NCBI GenBank assembly: GCA_052033505.1
Contig: JBPOJN010000038.1
Location: 1-51,809, forward strand
Origin: JBPOJN01 sp052033505
Lineage (GTDB): Bacteria > UBA10199 > JACPAL01 > GCA-016699445
Direction: 5' to 3'
Length of the DNA stretch: 51,809 nt
The notes beneath the pieces were generated by a model, which saw nothing but the letters and a program-made list of their open reading frames with translations, had not been told where the DNA came from and searched no databases. Every line of letters starts with the position of its first letter. The first letter of the stretch is position 1. Positions 47,103-51,809 of the stretch are shown piece by piece. The position numbers and the translations under genes are program-made.

Positions 47103-49673
47103 ATGACGTCATCGCCTCTGACTCCCGCCATTGACCAGTTCACCGGACTTTCCCAAGAAGAAGCGGCGGCTCGATTACAAGCTCACGGACCGAATGAGCT
47201 TCCGTCGGCCGAGCCGCACCGGTGGCACCATATTTTTCTGCATGTCTTAAGCGAGCCGATGATCCTGCTGTTGGTCGCCTGCGCGGTGCTTTATTTTTTT
47301 CTGGGCGACGCCGTGGAAGGGTTGTTGCTCTTGGTTTCGGTTTTTTTGATTTTAGGCATCCATTTCGTTCAGGAGAAAAAAACGCAGAGGACGCTGGAAT
47401 CCCTGCGGCAGCTGTCCAGTCCGCGCGCGCTCGTGATCCGTGACGGCCGGCAAATCCGGATCGCCGGCCGCGACGTGGTGCCGGGGGATCTCGTGATCGT
47501 GAAAGAAGGCGATCGCGTGGCCTGCGACGGCGTCGTTCTCTGGTCCATCAATCTCATGACCGACGAATCTATGCTGACGGGGGAATCCGTTTCCGTCTCG
47601 AAGAGGCCGGTTTCCGAACAAGAGAGCGACATGCAAAGGCCGGGCGGCGATCGGACGCCTTATGTGTATTCCGGGACGCTCGTCGTGCGCGGCCAAGGGG
47701 TGATCCGCAGCGCGGCGACGGGAGTTCGGACCGAGATGGGGAGGATCGGAAAGACCTTAAGCGCGATCACGTCGGACAAGACGCGGCTGCAGACGGAGAT
47801 CGGCCGCATGGTCAAGATCTTCGCGGCCGCCGGAGGGTTCATTTGTCTTTTGATCGTCGCAGGTTTCGGCTGGTTTTACGGAGATTGGATGAAGGGCGTC
47901 CTGTCGGGGCTCACGACGGCTATGTCGCTCTTGCCGGAAGAGTTTCCGGTCGTGCTGACGATTTTTCTCGCCATGGGGGCTTGGCGGATTTCGCAGAAAA
48001 AAGTTCTCACGCGGCACATCCCGGCCTTGGAAAATCTGGGATCGGCCAATGTGCTCTGCGTCGACAAGACGGGGACGCTTACGCTCAATCAAATGTCCGT
48101 GGCGCGGCTTTGGTTAGGAGGCGGGAAGGAAGAAAAATTCCACGTCCTGCAAAACGTTTCGCCGTCGTCTCTTCCCGAAGAGGCCCATGAGTTGGTCGAA
48201 TACGCGGTGCTGGCGAGCCACAAAGACCCTTTCGATCCGATGGAAATAGCGCTGTACCGCTTGGGGCGCGAGTTGCCGGATTGGGCCCGGCATCATCATG
48301 AGGATTGGCGATTCGTGCAGGAATATCCGCTGTCGCCGAAACTTTTGGCCATGTCGTGCGTGTGGAAAACCGAAAAGGAAGCGAGCTTCCATATCGCCGC
48401 CAAGGGGGCACCGGAAGACATCCTCGATCTCTGCCACTGCGATGCGAAAGCGACGGAATCCGTTCTGCAAAAAGTCCAAGCCCTGGCCTCCGACGGACTC
48501 CGGGTCTTGGGCGTGGCGAAGGCCCGGTTTGCGGCCGGGGCTCTACCTTCCGACCAGCATGAGTTTGATTTTGAATTCATCGGTCTCGTGGCCCTCGAAG
48601 ATCCCGTGCGTCCCGGAGTGAAGGCCGCCATTGAGGAATGCGGCCGGGCGGGTCTGCGTGTGATTATGATGACGGGCGATTATCCCGCGACGGCCCAAAA
48701 CATCGCGCGGCAAATTGGCCTAAGTCATCCGGAGCAAGTCGTGACGGGTGAAGAGCTTTCGCACATGAATGATGAGTCCTTAAGAAAAATAATTCTCACG
48801 ACCAATATTTTTGCGCGCGTGATGCCGGAGCAGAAGTTGAGGATCGTCGAAGCCTTGCAAGCGGAAGGGGTCGTGGTCGCGATGACGGGAGACGGCGTGA
48901 ACGACGCTCCCAGTCTGAAGGCCGCCGACATCGGCATCGCGATGGGCGAGCGCGGCACCGACGTGGCGCGCGAGGCGGCGGACTTGGTCTTATTGGACGA
49001 CAGCTTTCCGTCGCTCGTGACGTCGGTTCGCATGGGGCGGCGGATTTTCGATAACATCCAAAAAGCCATTTCTTACTTGGTCGCGGTCCATGTGCCGATC
49101 GCCGGTCTCGCGCTTCTACCGATCTTGCTCAAACTGCCGATGGTTTTTTCCCCGATCCACATCGTATTTTTGGAGCTTATCATCGATCCGGCCTGCTCGA
49201 TGGCCTTTGAGGCCGAACCCGAAGAGGCCGACATCATGAACCGCCCGCCGCGCGATCTGAAAAAGCCGTTTTTCGACAAAAGACGGCTGGCTTTCAGCGG
49301 CTTTCAGGGAGCGGCGGTGCTGGTGTGTATCCTGCTGCTTTATTCTTTTTTGATTCGGATGAACGTCGAAACGACGGCGCGGGCCTCGGCGTTTACGGCC
49401 TTGGTCGTGGCGAATTTAGGTCTTATTTTTACGAACCGTTCCCGACGGCGGATTTTATTTCATCGCGCCAAAAGATCCGCCAACCGCATCGTGCGGATCG
49501 TGGCATGCGGGGCCTTGGCCGTTCTCGCGTTCGCCTTATATGTGCCGCCCGCGCAGCGCATTTTCGGCTTCGAATCTTTGAACGCTTCCGCGCTTTTGAT
49601 CTCGGTCGCCGTGGGATTGGCCGGGGTTTTCGGGGTCGAAGTTTTCAAGCCGCGCGAGAAAAACAGTCCGTAA
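47103..49673 (+). CDS. Cation-transporting P-type ATPase (Ca2+-ATPase-like, P2 type)
   Basis: The 856-aa pump has an N-terminal cation-ATPase domain (FTGLSQEEAAARLQAHGPNE), the actuator motif MLTGESVSV, the phosphorylation site CVDKTGTLTLNQ and the hinge MTGDGVNDAPSLKAADIGIA. It has about ten helices and no metal-binding CxxC, so it is not a copper or heavy-metal P1B type. The TM4 motif is LLPEEFPVVLTIF, where Ca2+ pumps have PEGLP. The start ATG has only GGAAAG 12 nt upstream. The ion is probably Ca2+ or another hard cation but not proven. Confidence 0.9.
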   Translation: MTSSPLTPAIDQFTGLSQEEAAARLQAHGPNELPSAEPHRWHHIFLHVLSEPMILLLVACAVLYFFLGDAVEGLLLLVSVFLILGIHFVQEKKTQRTLESLRQLSSPRALVIRDGRQIRIAGRDVVPGDLVIVKEGDRVACDGVVLWSINLMTDESMLTGESVSVSKRPVSEQESDMQRPGGDRTPYVYSGTLVVRGQGVIRSAATGVRTEMGRIGKTLSAITSDKTRLQTEIGRMVKIFAAAGGFICLLIVAGFGWFYGDWMKGVLSGLTTAMSLLPEEFPVVLTIFLAMGAWRISQKKVLTRHIPALENLGSANVLCVDKTGTLTLNQMSVARLWLGGGKEEKFHVLQNVSPSSLPEEAHELVEYAVLASHKDPFDPMEIALYRLGRELPDWARHHHEDWRFVQEYPLSPKLLAMSCVWKTEKEASFHIAAKGAPEDILDLCHCDAKATESVLQKVQALASDGLRVLGVAKARFAAGALPSDQHEFDFEFIGLVALEDPVRPGVKAAIEECGRAGLRVIMMTGDYPATAQNIARQIGLSHPEQVVTGEELSHMNDESLRKIILTTNIFARVMPEQKLRIVEALQAEGVVVAMTGDGVNDAPSLKAADIGIAMGERGTDVAREAADLVLLDDSFPSLVTSVRMGRRIFDNIQKAISYLVAVHVPIAGLALLPILLKLPMVFSPIHIVFLELIIDPACSMAFEAEPEEADIMNRPPRDLKKPFFDKRRLAFSGFQGAAVLVCILLLYSFLIRMNVETTARASAFTALVVANLGLIFTNRSRRRILFHRAKRSANRIVRIVACGALAVLAFALYVPPAQRIFGFESLNASALLISVAVGLAGVFGVEVFKPREKNSP

Positions 49674-49721
49674 AAGGCGGCGTTACGCACGGCAGAGATT
49701 CGAGAGATGTTCGCTACTGTG

Positions 49722-49807
49722 TGCCCGGGGACGGACTCGAACCGTCACAGCCATTGCTGGCTACAGGATTTTAAGTCCTGGGTGTCTACCAATTCCACCA
49801 CCCGGGC
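49722..49807 (-). tRNA. tRNA-Leu (anticodon UAA)
   Basis: Leftward sequence starts GCCCGGGTGGTGGAATTGG and ends with the complementary CCCGGGC and discriminator A. The anticodon stem CAGGA/TCCTG encloses CTTAAAA, so the anticodon is UAA (reads UUA). A long variable arm and the D-loop AATTGGTAGAC are typical of tRNA-Leu. CCA is not encoded. Confidence 0.95.
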
Positions 49808-49932
49808 CCGGAAATCCGGGAAGCACCCACCTGCGGCGTTGCTCGCGGCGCCTTCGCTCCTCACGTACGGGAAGTACGCTCCGGTCCAGGGCTTGCGAGC
49901 GCCTTGCATCTGGGCATTTCTCGACTTTCCGG
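49808..49932. repeat. 125-bp imperfect palindromic repeat element between tRNA genes
   Basis: The outer ends CCGGAAA and TTTCCGG are exact complements. Inner blocks GCCC/GGGC-type and GCTCGC/GCGAGC match, and the centre is CGTAC-GGGAA-GTACG at 49864-49878, so the symmetry axis falls at the middle. It starts at the base next to the tRNA-Leu 5' end. From memory it resembles dispersed palindromic repeats with a GCCCAGATGCAAGGC-type block in other bacteria; I cannot verify copy number here. Confidence 0.75.
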
Positions 49933-49997
49933 TGGGAACCTAATTTCGATTTTTTATTATTTCGGAGAAATCGATTTGTCAGGGAATTTTTTTAATA

Positions 49998-50068
49998 AGG
50001 CGCGGGCGGGAATCGAACCCGCGATAGCAGTTTTGCAGACTGCTGCCTTACCACTTGGCGACCGCGCC
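49998..50068 (-). tRNA. tRNA-Cys (anticodon GCA)
   Basis: Leftward sequence begins GGCGCGGTCGCCAAGTGGTA and closes with CCGCGCC and discriminator U, the Cys identity base. The anticodon loop CTGCAAA gives GCA. The TPsiC loop GGTTCGATTCC is normal. CCA is not encoded. It lies 16 nt after rho and is probably co-transcribed with it and with tRNA-Leu. Confidence 0.95.
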
Positions 50069-50084
50069 ATAAGCTCGTCGAGAC

Positions 50085-51341
50085 TTACTGATTCATCGAT
50101 TCCAAGAACTCTTTGTTCGTCTTCGTGCCTTGCATCTTATCGGTGATGAACTCCATCGAGTCGATCACGTTCAAAGGCGCGAGGAGCTTACGCAGGATCC
50201 AAACGCGGTTCAAGACGTCCGGCGGAATCAGGAGTTCTTCTTTTCGGGTGCCGGACTTGTTGATGTCCATGCACGGAAAAATGCGTTTTTCCATGAGTTT
50301 GCGATCCAAGTGGATTTCGCAGTTGCCGGTTCCTTTGAACTCTTCGAAAATGACTTCGTCCATGCGGCTGCCGGTGTCGATCAAGGCGGTCGCGACGATG
50401 GTCAAGCTGCCGCCTTCTTCGATGTTACGCGCGGCACCGAAGAAACGCTTCGGTTTGTGCAAGGCGTTCGCATCGACACCGCCGGAGAGGATTTTTCCGG
50501 AGGGCGGCACGACGGAATTGTAGGCGCGGGCCAGACGTGTGATGGAATCCAGGAGAATGACGACGTCTTTTTTGTGTTCGACCAGGCGTTTGGCTTTTTC
50601 GATGACCATTTCGGCGACTTGCACGTGGCGCGTCGCGGGTTCGTCGAAGGTGGAGGAGACGACTTCGCCTTTGACAGAACGCTGCATGTCCGTGACTTCT
50701 TCCGGACGCTCGTCGATGAGCAGGACGATGAGGTAGGCGTCCGGGACATTGGTGCTGATGCTGTTGGCGATCTTCTGGAGCAGGACCGTCTTACCGCTGT
50801 ACGGCGGCGCGACGATGAGACCGCGCTGCCCCTTACCGATGGGCGTCAGCAGGTCCATGATCCGCATCGAGACCTCGAGCGGCTGGACCTCGAGCTTCAG
50901 ACGCTCCTTCGGGTACAGCGGCGTCAGGTTGTCGAACGCGATCTTGTTCTTGGCGTCGTTGGGCGCCTCGTAGTTGACGGCATCGACCTTGAGCATCGCG
51001 AAGTAGCGTTCGCCTTCCTTGGGCGACCGGATCTGACCGCTCACGGTGTCGCCGGTCCGCAGGTTGAACTTGCGGATCTGCGAGGGCGAGACGTAGATGT
51101 CGTCCGGCGACGGCAGGTAGTTGTAGTTGGCGGCGCGCAGGAAGCCGAAGCCGTCCTGGAGGATCTCGAGGACGCCCTCGCCGTACATGTTGCCCGTCTG
51201 GATGCTCTGGGCCTGCAGGATCTTGAAGATCAGGTCCTGCTTCTTGACGCCGGAGACGCCGTCGACGTTGTACTGCTTCGCGACATCCGCGAGCTCTTTG
51301 ATCTTCATGTGTTTCAGTTGTGCGAGATCGAGATCGGACAT
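50085..51341 (-). CDS. rho: Transcription termination factor Rho
   Basis: Rho is the hexameric RNA helicase that ends transcription. The 418-aa protein has the N-terminal Rho domain, the RNA-binding cold-shock fold (GVLEILQDGFGFLRAANYNY), Walker A at residues 178-185, Walker B and R-loop regions (VVILLDSITRLARAYNSVVP) and the C-terminal EFKGTGNCEIHLDRKL. Walker A reads APPYSGKT where most Rho proteins have APPKAGKT. Codon use differs strongly between residues about 19-212 (all 14 lysines AAG) and the rest (AAA preferred), which suggests a mosaic gene. coaE lies upstream and two tRNA genes downstream. Confidence 0.95.
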   Translation of the reverse strand: MSDLDLAQLKHMKIKELADVAKQYNVDGVSGVKKQDLIFKILQAQSIQTGNMYGEGVLEILQDGFGFLRAANYNYLPSPDDIYVSPSQIRKFNLRTGDTVSGQIRSPKEGERYFAMLKVDAVNYEAPNDAKNKIAFDNLTPLYPKERLKLEVQPLEVSMRIMDLLTPIGKGQRGLIVAPPYSGKTVLLQKIANSISTNVPDAYLIVLLIDERPEEVTDMQRSVKGEVVSSTFDEPATRHVQVAEMVIEKAKRLVEHKKDVVILLDSITRLARAYNSVVPPSGKILSGGVDANALHKPKRFFGAARNIEEGGSLTIVATALIDTGSRMDEVIFEEFKGTGNCEIHLDRKLMEKRIFPCMDINKSGTRKEELLIPPDVLNRVWILRKLLAPLNVIDSMEFITDKMQGTKTNKEFLESMNQ

Positions 51342-51362
51342 GGGTTCCTCCTTATTGGAACG

Positions 51363-51809
51363 TTAAGCTTGAACGAAAATTTTTTTATACGCGTCCGAGA
51401 CGCGTCGGTTGAGTTCTTGAAGGGTGCCGGTGTTGTGGATGACGACATCGGCGGCCTTTGCCTTGCGGGCGGCGGACCACTGACGTCCCGATAAAAAGCG
51501 GTACAGCTCGGGGCTCATCCCCCGCTTGGCCGCGCGGAGCTCGGCGAGGGCCGCCGTCGTCCGGACCGCGACGGTCCGGGCCAAAAGTCTGTAAAAACCG
51601 TTCTCGAACAGCAGAGGGACCTCGACGACCGCGACGCCGGCCTTGCGGCGGTGTTTCGCGAGAAAAATCCGGCTCGACCTGCGGACGCCCGGGTGCAGTG
51701 CTCGTTCCAACCAGTCCAGTTCCTTGGGGTCCGCCAGCACACGCTCCCGGAGGTATTCGCGGCACACGCCGCCGCCCTGTCGGATGGCCGAAGGCCCGAA
51801 GTGCGCCCG
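51363..51809 (-). CDS. coaE: Dephospho-CoA kinase, C-terminal portion (cut by the window edge)
   Basis: The frame is open to the window edge and reads RAHFGPSAIRQGGGVCREYL, then LRERVLADPKELDWLERALH, PGVRR and VVEVPLLFENGFY, the order of the lid and substrate parts of CoaE, which phosphorylates dephospho-CoA in the last step of CoA synthesis. A later variant of the RMSPE region is AAKRGMSPELYRFLSGRQWS, and the end has DVVIHNTGTLQELNRRV. The N-terminal P-loop is outside the window. It lies 21 nt upstream of rho in the same direction. Confidence 0.88.
   Translation of the reverse strand, partial: RAHFGPSAIRQGGGVCREYLRERVLADPKELDWLERALHPGVRRSSRIFLAKHRRKAGVAVVEVPLLFENGFYRLLARTVAVRTTAALAELRAAKRGMSPELYRFLSGRQWSAARKAKAADVVIHNTGTLQELNRRVSDAYKKIFVQA

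Noticed and set aside
49940..49985. Hairpin CGATTT/AAATCG downstream of tRNA-Cys as a terminator
   Set aside because: The stem is short with a long loop, and the downstream tRNA-Leu suggests read-through; evidence is too weak.
50130..51494. 454-codon open frame on the plus strand opposite rho and coaE
   Set aside because: Antisense shadow of rho, whose motifs are certain; the protein is Val/Asp/Arg repetitive with no recognisable domain.

Overview
The window comes from a Gram-negative bacterium with an aerobic or microaerobic respiratory metabolism. It has a proton-type NADH dehydrogenase operon, a cbb3-type oxidase, several periplasmic c-type cytochromes and an outer-membrane-type beta-barrel sequence. 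The F-ATPase membrane genes (AtpZ/AtpI, AtpB, AtpE) stand apart from any F1 genes, AtpE carries a signal-like N-terminus, and NuoG is short. I read this as a deltaproteobacterial or Bdellovibrionota-like lineage, but that placement is only a guess. Most genes have high G+C third positions.

Layout. 1-3.3 kb is accessory: a gene fragment at the edge, a methyltransferase, a lone XRE regulator with an operator-promoter, a TIGR02391-family protein and a HigBA toxin-antitoxin pair. 3.5-5.2 kb holds the F0 genes, ending in a terminator shared with the opposing operon. 5.3-16.9 kb is one leftward operon, nuoG-acs-nuoH-acyltransferase-nuoJKLMN, with no nuoI in its usual place. 17-23.5 kb is mixed: a DUF4143 ATPase, a membrane protein, an SDR/DUF2867 protein, two proteins of unknown function and TldD.

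23.7-46.2 kb looks like one low-oxygen/redox adaptation block. It opens with a PAS histidine kinase and an unusual response regulator that joins a receiver to a CRP/FNR-type domain. Next come UspA; a leftward operon (48-aa membrane protein, CBS protein, beta-CASP hydrolase, K+ channel, AMP phosphorylase); a cbb3 operon with a separate diheme cytochrome and four small membrane proteins; a divergent trio of small genes; a cytochrome/Usp/HU operon; an Aer-type aerotaxis receptor; and an operon of multicopper oxidase, SDR and PEP synthase, with a cupin gene divergent to it. Six copies of an FNR-like palindrome TGAY-N4-RTCA lie in the promoter regions of this block. The recognition helix of the receiver-CRP protein is FNR-like, so I propose that the kinase/regulator pair controls this regulon. 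This is the most promising undescribed system here.

46.3-51.8 kb holds HicAB, a P-type cation ATPase, tRNA-Leu and tRNA-Cys separated by a 125-bp palindromic repeat, rho, and the 3' part of coaE. The N-terminal half of rho has codon use sharply different from its C-terminal part, suggesting a mosaic gene.

Three promoters (XRE gene, nuoG, hicA) place the -10 hexamer exactly 8 nt before the start codon, so these mRNAs are probably leaderless. No intergenic stretch exceeds 300 bases.
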